Both the position numbers and the translations under genes were made by a program. DNA of 64,000 bases, from the NCBI GenBank assembly GCA_013397935.1, contig VZRN01002202.1:372255-436254 (forward strand). Reading direction: 5' to 3'. The notes beneath the pieces were generated by a model, which worked only from the letters and a program-made list of their open reading frames with translations, ran no database searches and had not been told where the DNA came from. This document shows, in pieces, positions 1-64,000 of this stretch (position 1 is the first letter of the stretch; each line of letters starts with the position of its first letter). This DNA comes from Dasyornis broadbenti. Lineage: Eukaryota; Chordata; Aves; Passeriformes; Dasyornithidae.

Positions 1-492
1 TAAAGGTGCTGTAATCAATAAAACTTCATCAACTCATAATTTTCTTGCTTATGTACAGTTAGTAATTTCTAATAATTTGCTCAAGTGAGATACGTTGGTA
101 GCCACTGAACTCTTAATTTAAGTGGTGTTACCTGAAGCAGAGATTAAGATAAAGGTTCACGTGTTTCATTTTGTTAGTTTATTGCTTTTGCCAGTCTAGT
201 AAGGAGTGTCCTTTGGTATTTGAGAGGAAACAAGTCTTTATGACTCCAAACCATCAGGGACCACTGAATATCCCTTTAGTGTGCAAATGGATTAATTTGC
301 CTGGTGCACTAGGGAGCCATGAAGTACAAAAGGTGTTTAAGAATATTTTACATATTACCATTGTTAATTTCTAGGCATTATTCTTTCCTAAAGTTAAGTT
401 TCTTGATATTTTATTTCATTCATAAACATTGTGGTGGTGAGAACTGTTTGTGTGATCACTTTATAATATTCTAATACAATCATTCTGTTTAG
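1..492 (+). other. ARFGEF1: Partial ARFGEF1 intron at window start
   Basis: AT-rich sequence ending in a T-rich tract and the AG at 491-492. The open frame at 171-374 resembles no known protein and ends before the exon. Nothing else is seen. Confidence 0.8.
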
Positions 493-54436
<53,944 letters not shown>

Positions 54437-54478
54437 CAGATATTGACGCTGTGTTTAAAAGTTTATATTCCTCAGCTA

Positions 54479-54484
54479 AATAAA
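54479..54484 (+). terminator. ARFGEF1: Possible proximal poly(A) signal AATAAA
   Basis: Canonical hexamer 43 nt after the stop codon. There is no clear GU-rich element just downstream, so use would be minor at most. Confidence 0.3.
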
Positions 54485-55118
54485 AGGACCAGGTAGCTGG
54501 GCCATTCTGTCTGGATATCCATATAAATGATTTCTTTCTCTGACAACGTGTATCCAAGGGTTAACGGTACCGACGCTTACAACTGTTAATTAAGGCTTGC
54601 AACACTCCAGTCCCTCTCTTTCCTGGCGGATTCTCTCATCAGTTTCTCTTGCCTGGCTTGTGCTGAGCACAGAGCCAGTTTTTTAGCACAGTCCCCTTGT
54701 CAGCACGGGCTGCAGTGTCCTTTACTGTCCTAGACAGCAGCGTAGCAACAGATGTTTATGGCGGGTGTGAAAGTAAAATGTACCCAAAGAAACATATATA
54801 TGTAAAGGTTTGAGCTTCTGTGAGAAGTACAACTCAGGAGAGCTGTATTTTGAAGGATAAAATGTTTATAGTGAAAAGAAAATGGAGATTATTGTTCATG
54901 GAAAAAGATATTTAGCAGCTATGTCTGATATTCTAAGATTTTTGCACACTCAGGCTGTCTGAGACATTGGTAATCATCCTTCTGTGAAAATGTACAGAGA
55001 TGCAGGTCTGTAATATAAACTCTTTAACACTATACAGTTCTTCCCAAATTATTTTATTTCTGTATTACTGATTTGTTGAAAGCCCATAATTCTTCCTTGT
55101 TTACCAAATGCACTAGAA

Positions 55119-55350
55119 GTTTGGGTTTCCTTTTTTGGGTTGTGATTTTTTGTTTGTTTGTTTTTGAGGTGGGGGTTCTGGGTTTTTTTTGTTCTGTTTT
55201 TTGGGTTTTTTGTTTTGGCTGGTTGGGTTTTTGGGGGATTTTTTTGGTTTTTTATTTTTTGAGGAGGGGGCTTTGCGTTGTTTTTTGTTTCTTTGGTTTT
55301 TGTTTTGGGTTTTTTTGTTACTGTTATTTTTGTTTTGTTTTGTTTCATTG
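55119..55350 (+). repeat. ARFGEF1: T/G-rich low-complexity tract in the 3' UTR
   Basis: About 230 bases almost lacking A and C, with T runs separated by G2-G5 blocks. One dense cluster has GGG at 55203-55205 and 55225-55227 and GGGGG at 55233-55237. In the mRNA this is a U/G-rich stretch. Confidence 0.9.
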
Positions 55351-55755
55351 TAGCCCAGAAGTTACTGTTGCTGACTTTTGTCAAGAACACAGTAGAAATA
55401 TCACGACTGACATAACTACCTGTAATATACTTGTTTTAGGGCTTTTAAATATAACGAGCCATTGAAATGATGATCCTAAAAGGACTGGAACTTGAATCAC
55501 TGCAAACAAGTCTAGGTTGTGTCTGCTGTCAGATGTTTTTTGTTTGATGTAGATTTCACTCTTATGTACAGAATTTAATGTTGGATATATTCAAGTAACA
55601 AATCTGGCATGGTTTGGGGATGGTTAAATTTATTGGAAATGTATTCATACTGTGAATTGTGCTCTGATGGTTAACAGACGAGATTGTCAAGCATTCTGTA
55701 TTACAATGGATGTAGAAATTTTTTTCAGATGGACAAAATGTATATGGTACAGATA

Positions 55756-55798
55756 TGTAAAGTTTTCTATGTAAAAAAATTCTGTACAACTTTCTGTA
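55756..55798 (+). promoter_or_regulatory. ARFGEF1: Cluster of four TGTA elements upstream of the poly(A) signal
   Basis: TGTA occurs at 55756, 55770, 55783 and 55795, that is 46-88 nt before the AATAAA. UGUA is the cleavage factor Im binding motif, which normally lies 40-100 nt upstream of the cleavage site. Confidence 0.65.
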
Positions 55799-55843
55799 CA
55801 ATATTTGGTTCTCATCTGGCATATTCTAATCAGGTTATAGGTC

Positions 55844-55849
55844 AATAAA
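55844..55849 (+). terminator. ARFGEF1: Poly(A) signal AATAAA, ARFGEF1 (main, distal)
   Basis: Canonical hexamer followed by gtttttgaactctttcatca, giving a cleavage dinucleotide CA at a suitable distance, with UGUA motifs upstream. It is the best candidate for the end of the transcript. Confidence 0.8.
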
Positions 55850-55875
55850 GTTTTTGAACTCTTTCATCAGTGCAA

Positions 55876-58679
55876 TCAAAACCAGTCTAATCCATAGCTA
55901 CTTGTTTTACAGTTTACTTTGCCTCTCACACTTTTGTTTTGAAGAAGCAAACCCCAGACCCCAGGAGCAGAAAGGTGGGTGCCCTTTGGTTGACTGGAAT
56001 GCGGCTTCTTGCTGTTAGAGACAAAATACAGAGTGGAAAAGAGTGGTAAATTTTTTCAAAAGGTGGGCAGGGCTGGAGGAGAATAAAAGTGCTTGTACAG
56101 GAACTGATCAAATGAACCCTGTATTGCTGCACAGATAGAAACTCAGATACTGCACATTGCTCTCTGGGGATTAAAATACAAATATCAAACAGCTGATGGA
56201 GAAAGGGGGAAGGGAAGGGCTGGGATTGCAGTTCTGCTGCCTGCTGACTTGAACACTTCAGGCAGCTCAGCCTTGTCAATGTCTTTGATTCTGTAAGTGA
56301 AAGTGGAATTGGATTGTTCTCCAGTATGTTCCCACAAAACTAACTGGCATGGGAGAGCAGTGTGAAGACCAAGAAGGTGTGTGAGGGGGCCTCCTCTCAC
56401 TTACAGGGCAATGAATCTGCCATAGACATTCATGGCAGGCTCCAGAAATAAGCATAAGCAGTTCAATGAAATAGGGGAAACCCAGAAAAGGGAATTAAAA
56501 TGCTATGACCTGTGATTCAGTTTGCTCACAAAGTTAATTGGGCTGTAGCAAAACCAAAATAGCAATTGCTAGTGTCAGAAGGGGGAGAATTGAGGTTATT
56601 TGAATTAATTGTAACAGCCTTTCCTCTTGGACTGTATTTTACTTGTTCAGTTTGTTGTGTCATTTAAATCTTAAACCACTGTCCTAGGCCAGACCTGAGG
56701 TCTTTATTTGTCTGACAGTGGTCAGTAATAATTTTTAGAGTGAGTATGTGTCCCATCCATATTGATTGTCATACTCTCCCCCATGGCTTTGTCAAACTGT
56801 TCTGAGACCATTATCAGGGTGTTCCTGACCCTGCTGCCCTGAGCACTGTTTAAACAGCCAGTGTTCCTTGTGTGTCTGCTCAATTGCTTTCGAATCATCT
56901 GTGTTCAAGACAGAACAGCTAGTACAATGAATTTTCCAAAAGGTTGGGCAGTGGGGCTTTTTTGATTTTAAACCTCACTGCCTTTTCTTTTTTTTTTGTT
57001 GTGTACTGCTTTAGTAATGACTTTTTTTTTAATACAGCCTGGCCTTCTCATGCCCTATTTATTGCTTATGTAGAAAAGGCCCAATAGCTGTTTCATTTTG
57101 GTTCATTGGAAACTGAACTTTGGTGTCATCATAACTCTTCTGTGCCTCTCTTTACTTCTTGCAATGCCAGAGCAGCACCGGGTGTACTCTCAGATACAGA
57201 GAGGTACAGCGGGTGTACTCTCAGATGGGTATTGTGTTCAACTTGCAGCTCTCTGAATACTCACAATTACAGTAATTATCGAAAATCTGGGATCGGGGTA
57301 GAGAATAGGTTCTATTTTAGTTCTCCCAATATCCATCAGGGCTGTGGACTGCAGATACATTTATTTTGCAGGTGAGGCTGTCATGATAAAGCATTTTAAA
57401 AAGTTAGGAAGGCAGAAGGGCCCAGCCAAAAGCTGAACTTTGGAGAGGCAGAGAAAGTGAAGGAAAGATCTGAAAAGGGAAGATGCAAAGGACCGTGTCC
57501 TGAGCAGCAGCCTGAGTGGCTAAGGGAGGGTGGCTGTAGGGAAGAGTGGTATTCATGGTGCTAAGGACTGCTTAGCAGTAAGTTTAAAGACAGTGGTTTC
57601 AGACCATGGCACAGGTGAGGGAAGTAATTCAAAGAGGGGCTGTGCCATGTCCTGGCCTTGAACTGGAGGAAAGATATGCCAGTCTCGGATGGTCTCGCAT
57701 TTACAAAACTTACTGCAGTGAAATGAAAGTGGCTTGTTAGGGTAACAGTTTATGCTTCTGTCAGGGGTGAAACTGATTAAAATTAAGGGACTACAGAATA
57801 ATTGAAGTCTGTAGACAGCTAGATGAGGAAGAAGAGAAATTATGCCTCTAGCCTGGAGTTAGTACAGTGAATGTGTCACAAAATTCAACTTGTGAAGCAA
57901 CGGGAGAGAGCCATCAGGACAGGTGACAAAAGTATAAGGCATAAGGTGGGCTTGGGCATGAGAGGGTGGTGAAGTGTATTTACTATAAAGCATTTTCATC
58001 TCAGCTGCTTAAAATTATTCCCCCTGCCTCCGGGAAGTCCAGATTGAAGCAGCCATGCAGCCTGCAGCCAAGTCGGCAATCATACCAAAGCCCCTGCATG
58101 AGTGGCCACTGCTGTCATACCCACACTGATGAACATGAACCTTCTCACTTCCAAGCCAGAAATTCAGGGTAAGAATTTTCCTGATTTGGCAAATCCTCTC
58201 TGGGAAGGAATGTGCTAAACCCATGAAGAAGCTAAACACCACATAGATTTGAAGTACATCTGTCAGCAAACATTGCCTGCCGTCATCATGGAACTGCTGT
58301 AGCCTTCAACCAGGTTTACAAAAGCTTGAAGGTGATATTTCAGTAAAAATTAAAGACCTCTGTAAAAAGTTTTTGTTTATATCAGTGGTTTGCTGGGGTC
58401 TTTTTTTTCTCCTGTTGATCAAGTTTAGGCCTCTGGGTGAGAATTTCCTAACCAAGAGCTGCAGCATTACCCCTGCTTCACCTTGATTGTGTAGTTCACT
58501 GAACTAAAATCTTGCTTCCACCTACATGTTGTTCTTGCTAAAATCTGTGCTCTTAACAGATTTTTCATTTCTTTGGATATAGCCTTAACACTCAGGTTTG
58601 TTCATGAGTAAATGAAAGCTGAAGCAAATCATAAATTAAGAATATTGAAGTCGGCTTTCACATTTTTTGTAACAAAAAT
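55876..58679. other. Intergenic spacer between convergent ARFGEF1 and CSPP1
   Basis: About 2.8 kb with no coding signal or repeat family recognised. Contains a short duplicated block at 57179-57226. If either gene uses a downstream poly(A) site, part of this is transcribed. Confidence 0.7.
57179..57226. repeat. 17-bp direct repeat spaced 31 bp
   Basis: cgggtgtactctcagat occurs at 57179-57195 and again at 57210-57226, in the intergenic spacer. Confidence 0.9.
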
Positions 58680-58698
58680 AATTTTAGTAACAAAATAC

Positions 58699-58704
58699 TT
58701 TATT
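58699..58704 (-). terminator. CSPP1: Poly(A) signal AATAAA, CSPP1 (likely)
   Basis: On the - strand AATAAA is followed by gtattttgttactaaaa and then a T/G-containing stretch, a typical arrangement for cleavage 15-25 nt downstream. Confidence 0.55.
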
Positions 58705-59150
58705 AACTCTTCAATCAGAAACATAAATATATGCAACGCTATCTGTATTTTCAGCACATGACAACTTAGGGAATGTAAGACACATTGCTAATAGTAATTT
58801 TTTCCCCATGAAAGTGTTAGCTGTGCTTTCATGCAGAATAGCATTTATCCTGTATGAAATGCAAGTGTCCTTGAACTTACTCACTCTTTGCGTAAAAACC
58901 TAATGCCCTTCTGCTGTTGGGCTGCTCTAATGCCAGACAGTTATGGAGTTTGACCATAAAGCTAAAAAACATCTTTGATTTAATATCAAATTCACACACA
59001 CCACACTGTTTCTGTGGTAAGTCCAATTCTGAGGCTGAAACTTAAGCTGTATAAAAAGTGCAAAAGCTGCCAAGCTATTCCTCCATTTCCCACGTTACAG
59101 AATAGAAACATCCCTACGCTACGTCTCTGTTCCACTGCAGAATCTGATCC

Positions 59151-59156
59151 TTTATT
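59151..59156 (-). terminator. CSPP1: Alternative poly(A) signal AATAAA, CSPP1
   Basis: Canonical hexamer on the - strand, 134 nt after the stop codon. The downstream sequence is less convincing than at 58704-58699. Confidence 0.35.
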
Positions 59157-59289
59157 ATTGCTATGTGAATTACACACCTCCACACTCTGTACACGGAAGA
59201 CAGCTTGCCCTGCAGGATTCCCTGGTAAGTGCAGCGGTGCTGGACAGGTCCCTCCTCGGCCACGAGGCGCGGTGGCTTCCAGGGCGGAG

Positions 59290-59516
59290 TCAGCCGTGCG
59301 CGGTGGAGAGGCCCTGCCAGCCCAGCGGGAGCGCGTTCTCCGGGGAAAGCTTTGCTGAGCTCGGCTGCTCCGCCAGGAGTCTCCGGAGCGTGGCCGACGT
59401 TCCTGGACGCAGCCAGGGCTCTGTCGCCACGGTGTCGGTGGAGCTGGGGCGTCTGCCCGCGTGGGACTGAGCACGCTTCAAAAGGTCGTCCACGTCCCCT
59501 AAGGAAATGTCATCAC
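59290..59516 (-). CDS. CSPP1: CSPP1 last coding exon, with stop
   Basis: The acceptor AG (59518-59517) follows a CTCTCCTCCTCTCT tract. Two bases (GT) complete a Gly codon split after 63449. Seventy-four residues follow: D-D-I-S-L-G-D-V-D-D-L-L-K, then E-P-W-L-R-P-G-T-S-A-T-L-R-R-L-L-A-E-Q and G-W-Q-G-L-S-T-A-H-G, with TGA at 59292-59290. The exon is strikingly GC- and CpG-rich for this window. The spurious open frames on both strands at 58992-59606 arise from that composition. Confidence 0.88.
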
Positions 59517-62500
59517 CTGAGAGAGGAGGAGAGCAACACGGGTTGGAGGGGACAGAAGCTCTTCCCATCACAACAATGGGCAGGCTTGGCTGCCAGGAGT
59601 GCATAGATACTGCTTTTAAATGACATTTGTTTCTACTTAACACATTTGCTGATGTTCTGGGGATCTGGGCCCCAACAGCTCCCCACCACGGGCTCAGCAA
59701 GGGGATAAGGATACAGGCAAAGGTAGATAGACTCAGCAGAGGATTCTTGCTTTCCAAAATGCTTCTATTGAGAGGGAGGTCAAATCTGTCAGTGCATATA
59801 TGCATAAAAATTAATGTAAAAATGCAGCCATTCAATTACACTGGCCTGGCTTAGACAGTCTCCTTGTCCAAGCCTATTTGCACAGTCAGACTCCTACTGA
59901 GGAAGAATTGGTTTAACAGTGCAAATGCAAGTGAGTCTGTGCATCATGGCCCAGCAAACTCAAAACCTCAATGCAATGTCATGCTGAAACTGGTTAGTTG
60001 GGATCTTCCAGCTACAAGATAAACCCCACCAAACAAAAAAGAGAACTCCGTTGCCTTTGAACTTGGGGTCATTATCACTCTGAAATCTATCATTACTTGT
60101 TTCAATTCCGTCAGCAATCATACATACACCTAATACCTTAAACAAATAGTTCGTGTGGATTATCAAACAACATACATTTTTACTATATGAAGGGGTATAA
60201 AGGTATAAGTTCCTCTGTACTGTTCATTTTTTGGCTTCACAACATTTAATTTTTACATACTTTAACCAAAAACGTATGCAACGCCCCTGTATCTATACTG
60301 ACTGAAAAATGCAATGTTTTCCTCTTAAAACTGAGTAATGTCAGTGAGGTTTTGGTGTTTAAGGTGGGCAGAAAAATGTTTAAAGACTCTGGATTAGGAA
60401 AAAGTCAACATTTTTGCCAAAACGTCCTAATTCAAGCAAAACAGAATTGTATACTCTTTAGTGATTAAATAATTCACTTAAGCAATTAGTAAGTGTCATG
60501 TAATTTAAGTATGTGGATGATTTTTGCAAATTTCAGGTTTTTATTCTGGAAAAATGATGACTTTTTTAAAAATGAGAATTTAAATCAAAGCCTCTTTGAA
60601 GATTCTCATTAAAAACTGAAAGTCTAAGCATGGGTGTGAGAGCCCGAGGCCTGGAGAAGCAGCAGCCAGGTGTGCAGGGGTGAAGGGAAGGACAGGAACT
60701 GCATAACCCCACATACACTGGCAGCAAGGGCTCAGATTTCCTCTTTGTGTGTTAGGTGCATTGCAGGTTGTAAAACAAAATGCCAAATTTTTGTTCCAAA
60801 AGAATTTGGCATGAATCATTAGTTCTGTCACATCATCCAGACAGTGATCTGATCATCCTCCAAGCCTTCCCAGTCTGGTTAAAACTTGTCTGTAACAGTA
60901 GAAGTGAGAGCAGACCTCCCTCTCTCTAGGGCCTGTCATCTCTTGTGCTTGAAGTTGGCAGAGGGAACCTCTTTGTCTCCTAAATCCTGGGTCAGATGAA
61001 CTCTCCTGTGTGCTGGAACCCACAGTTTTTGGCATATGTAGGTTATAGTGAGGTTAACAACAGCACTGGCAAGAAAAGTGATACCTAAAGAAAATTAATT
61101 TTCTCTTTGTTGCTTTAAGAGATGATATTTAGCAACAATAAAAATAAGGTTGTTTAGAGACAAACAAACTGTGAGAGAGCTGCATTTCCCCACACTTAAC
61201 TACTACTGCCTTTAAAGCAAAGCCTTTAGATCTTCCAGATATCAGAGGCAAGATCAACTGTTCTGCCAGAGATAAGATCACAGTGCACATCACTGTATCA
61301 GACTCATTTGGTGCTCCTTTTAGAAAGCACAGCAGATCAGCTGTTCTGCAGAAGTTCTTCATCGTGAATTTCAACACTTTGCACACTCCATAAAAAACTG
61401 TCCTTAATTGGGACATATGTCAAGACTTGATAATTCAGTTTGCATGTGGAGGCTAGGGGTAAGGAGAGCTTTTCCTTAGCATGAAATACTGGTTTAGAAA
61501 TTGAATGGTTGGGATTCCTGCAAAATACCAACAGCAGCACATTCTGTGTGCCCAGTCTGTGAGAATTCCTTCTTCTGTATCTGAGCCTGCTCTTATTTAT
61601 GGCCTTAGGAAGACACATACCTTGCTTGACAGAGGAGGTATCTGCTGGTTTGCAGAGACTCCCATCACCCAAATATTCACCAAGTTTACACTGACAGGAT
61701 TTTTTTTGGATGGGTGAAAATGGAGGAGAAGGCCTGGTTCCTTTTTTCTAATTTTCCAATTAAGAAAACAATACTAGGATGGCCTTAGGATTCCCACATC
61801 AGTTCCATAGGAGAAAGTGAACTGCTGTGGAGAGAGCCTCCTTATTAACCAGATCAGCTCTTAGAATTTATCAAAGCCTGTGAATTGCCATCTCTGGTCA
61901 TTTCAAGGGAAGATAGCCAGGTTCCTTAGTTACATATTTGAGAGACTTCGTTTCTCCCAGCAGTATCTCTGAGGGCAGAGGAGAAATGACAGTCCTGGCT
62001 GCTTGGAAAGCAAGAGGATGCCACAAGGGTTCTATCAGACTGCTAGGGAAAAGGAATAAAAAAATCTTGGCTTCACTAATTTTTTTTCTGTAACATCCCT
62101 GAGCGCAAGGAGGGAACAGGAAGGCAGGCAGCAGTGAATGACCACAGCTGAGCAAGAGGATCTCTTGCTACCTTTCCAAGAGGCACATATGCCACAGATG
62201 AGTGATGGGTCCCCATGTGCTCTAGAGTACAAGCTACTACAGACATATAAATATAAATATATATACACACACATCAAAATTATATTTATCTAAAGGCTGA
62301 AACTCTGGAGACTGAAGGCAAACAGAAGGCAAGCAAAACAAAAAGTAGTGCATATGATATGAAGTGAAATTATAAAAGAGGTGAGATACAACAAGGATAC
62401 ATAAGTGAAAGAAGTTCACGTAGCAAAAATATCTGGATGGAGTAAAATTAGTAAAGAGTTTATTTAGATTATTGAGAAAAATTAGTATGAACAGAGTTTT

Positions 62501-63893
62501 GTTTTTTCAGTGACTTAAAATCACAGGGAGATGCTTAAAACAAACAAAAAAAAAGGATGAAGTGCTTGTAGGAGTACCCATAGCAACAGAATCAAAAATA
62601 CTGCCAGCATCTGTACTCTCACTAAGTTTATAAAAAGGATACTGATACTGTAATTGCCTAGACAGCATAGCAACTACCTCCAAAAAAAGGGGAGATTTTA
62701 GACTTGTATGAAAGAATCATTGGCACAAAGTGTATGAACTGGGTACAATCCATGTGAGAAATAAAAGGCCATTAATGGTTGCCATGATTGGTACTTCATA
62801 CACAAAAGGGATCTAGATCAGGCAGCCAGCATATGGAGATGCTCCAAGACAACTCGCAGCATCTGATGTAAGAAACATGGAATGAATTCAAGTGTGTGTG
62901 CAGTGAAAGAGGTATCAGTATTAAATACTCACATACTCAAACACTGAATGATCATTAATATTAACAAACCACTAGAAAATCAAATTAACTAGAAACTGAA
63001 GTACTTCATCATACACAATTCTCTTCATGCCGGTTGGACCACAGACATCTGATTCCCAGGAATGCCAATAAACTCACACCAGCACCTTATGATTATTCAT
63101 CACTCAGGCATTTCCTTTCTTCTCACTGATATTTTAGCTGTGCAGCTGGATATTTCCATCCTCCTGCCCAGTGACACAGTACAGTGGTGCTCACAGGACA
63201 AGTATGAGTGGCTGATGAGACAGGAATTATAGCATCTTTTCTTATTGTCCTCCTCTAAACTTACTCTAAAGAAGTTATGTTGAAGTGTGCAGGGGAAGCC
63301 CTTGTACCACCAACAGAGCTCTGTAAATAACTCCTGTGTTTCATCTGGTCACTCACTCTTCTTCTACATGAAGCCTATTATTATTTGTTCCTTCAATTAG
63401 TGTAATTACTCAGTATTCACTACATCATATCTATTACAGGGAGCATACCCAAGGAGGGAGATTTCTGCTGGAGCTCAGTCAGTCTGTGCAATCGTTCTTC
63501 ATTCTTGCCTTTCAACTGATCAATGTCGAGGCTGAAGTCTGAGTGCAAAGAGAAGCTGTCAGGCTGCAGCAGCGGTGTCTGGCCTGGTGGAACTTCCTCC
63601 TGCAGAGAATCCAAAAATGCACAAATCCTTCAGTTAAACAGCTTCCTTTTAAAAAGAATGAATAGTTACACATGGGCTCTCTCAGGAGCCATAACATGGA
63701 GTCACTGTGGAAACACAGGAACTGTCTGACATTACATCTGTGGTCCACCTTCACATTTAAGCCAATCCAGTTCTCATACGTACAGCACTCTCCAAAGCTC
63801 TCTGCTTTAGTCGTCTCCTCTCCCTTGCAGAAGATGGAAGCTGTGGTAATAAATTAACTTCTTCTAAGGCAGAAAACATTTCCCCATTAGCAC
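59290..63893 (-). CDS. CSPP1: CSPP1, 3' part of gene (last three coding exons in window)
   Basis: CSPP1 is a centrosome, spindle-pole and ciliary axoneme protein needed for spindle organisation and ciliogenesis; human mutations cause Joubert syndrome (family knowledge). Three - strand exons join in phase: S-A-R-E-R-R-R-L-K-Q-R-A-L; L-Q-P-D-S-F-S-L-H-S-D-F-S-L-D-I-D; and G-D-D-I-S-L-G-D-V-D-D-L-L with the terminal W-Q-G-L-S-T-A-H-G and stop. I recognise the C-terminal W-L-R-P-G-T-S and L-S-T-A-H-G from vertebrate CSPP1, and the neighbour relation to ARFGEF1 agrees with the human locus as I recall it. The rest of the gene lies to the right of the window. Confidence 0.85.
59517..63448 (-). other. 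CSPP1: CSPP1 last intron (3.9 kb)
   Basis: AT-rich with a TA/CA microsatellite at 62244-62274. No additional exon was recognised, and the phases of the flanking exons (1 and 1) match without one. Confidence 0.7.
62244..62274. repeat. TA/CA microsatellite
   Basis: catataaatataaatatata followed by cacacacac: an imperfect dinucleotide repeat in the CSPP1 intron. Confidence 0.85.
63449..63599 (-). CDS. CSPP1: CSPP1 penultimate coding exon
   Basis: Read from 63599 down: E-E-V-P-P-G-Q-T-P-L-L-Q-P-D-S-F-S-L-H-S-D-F-S-L-D-I-D-Q-L, then K-N-E-E-R-L-H-R-L-T-E-L-Q-Q-K, partly predicted coiled coil. Acceptor ttctctgcag; phase-1 end at a GTATGC donor (63448-63443). An alternative start a few codons upstream is possible but lacks an equally good acceptor. 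Confidence 0.85.
63784..63893 (-). CDS. CSPP1: CSPP1 coding exon (third from the 3' end)
   Basis: Acceptor tttttccag; two bases complete a split codon, then A-N-G-E-M-F-S-A-L-E-E-V-N-L-L-P, ending S-S-A-R-E-R-R-R-L-K-Q-R-A-L-E-S-A. The GTACGT donor at 63783-63778 gives phase 0, matching the next exon. A GTATGA donor 4 nt further would break phase. A ~184-nt intron (63600-63783) follows, and 63894-64000 is the start of the upstream intron. Confidence 0.8.
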
Positions 63894-64000
63894 CTGGAAA
63901 AACAGCTGAAATCATTTTCAAAGAAATCAAAATACCAGAGAGCACTCAAACCTGTTTATGTTTTGAAATAAGCCAATATATTGTACTTGACTCCATCACA

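Larger units (their letters stand above)
54437..55870 (+). other. ARFGEF1: ARFGEF1 3' untranslated region
   Basis: Runs from the stop codon to just past the AATAAA at 55844-55849, about 1.4 kb. It includes an early AATAAA at 54479-54484, only 43 nt after the stop, and a long T/G-only tract at 55119-55350. The exact cleavage point (about 55865-55875) is inferred. Confidence 0.8.
58680..59289 (-). other. CSPP1: CSPP1 3' untranslated region (inferred)
   Basis: From the TGA to just beyond the - strand AATAAA at 58704-58699, about 0.6 kb. A shorter form ending after the AATAAA at 59156-59151 is possible. Confidence 0.55.

Noticed and set aside
55073..55465. 130-codon open frame of Phe/Gly/Cys/Val
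   Set aside because: Translation of the T/G-only tract in the 3' UTR; composition artefact.
58992..59835. Several 100-180 codon open frames on both strands
   Set aside because: Produced by the GC-rich CSPP1 exon, which lacks stop codons in most frames. Only 59290-59516 on the - strand fits splice phases and CSPP1.
61129..61672. Overlapping - strand open frames of 95 and 111 codons in the CSPP1 intron
   Set aside because: No similarity recognised, and flanking CSPP1 exons already join in phase without them.

Overview
This is vertebrate nuclear DNA, AT-rich and with compact introns, most likely from a bird. The assignment rests on several CR1-type LINE fragments (the dominant avian/reptilian non-LTR family), the lack of mammalian SINEs, and the packing of 37 coding exons into about 54 kb. 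Species cannot be told from the sequence. A 14-N gap lies at 26980-26993, just after a run of 13 C.

Positions 1 to about 55,870 carry ARFGEF1 (BIG1) on the + strand. ARFGEF1 is a large brefeldin-A-inhibited guanine nucleotide exchange factor for ARF GTPases. The window opens in an intron, and the first exon seen begins at the split codon for about residue 52. All remaining coding exons follow in order to the stop codon at 54434-54436. Every exon is open, every intron is GT-AG, and all splice phases agree, giving 1791 complete codons plus the end of one split codon. With about 52 missing N-terminal residues this makes a protein of about 1843 aa, against 1849 in human. Domain order is DCB, acidic Ser-rich linker, HUS, Sec7 (exons 22802-25224, glutamic finger codon at 24263-24265), then HDS regions to the C-terminus. 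The 3' UTR runs to a canonical AATAAA at 55844-55849.

Positions about 55,880-58,680 are an intergenic spacer with no gene seen. From there to the window end the - strand carries the 3' end of CSPP1 (centrosome and spindle pole associated protein 1). Its last three coding exons are 63893-63784, 63599-63449 and 59516-59290 in transcript order, with matching phases. ARFGEF1 and CSPP1 are therefore convergent, tail to tail, as I recall for the human 8q13 locus.

Introns hold CR1 fragments at 16727-16790, 27483-28010, 28887-28932 and 46355-47390. The last still shows a decayed reverse transcriptase C-terminus. They also hold simple repeats, a 44-nt T run and a few perfect inverted repeats. I saw no tRNA, rRNA, CRISPR or other gene. 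No new molecular system is evident. The points worth a second look are local: a U/G-rich 3' UTR tract, nested palindromes, diverged linker exons and a GC-rich last exon of CSPP1.
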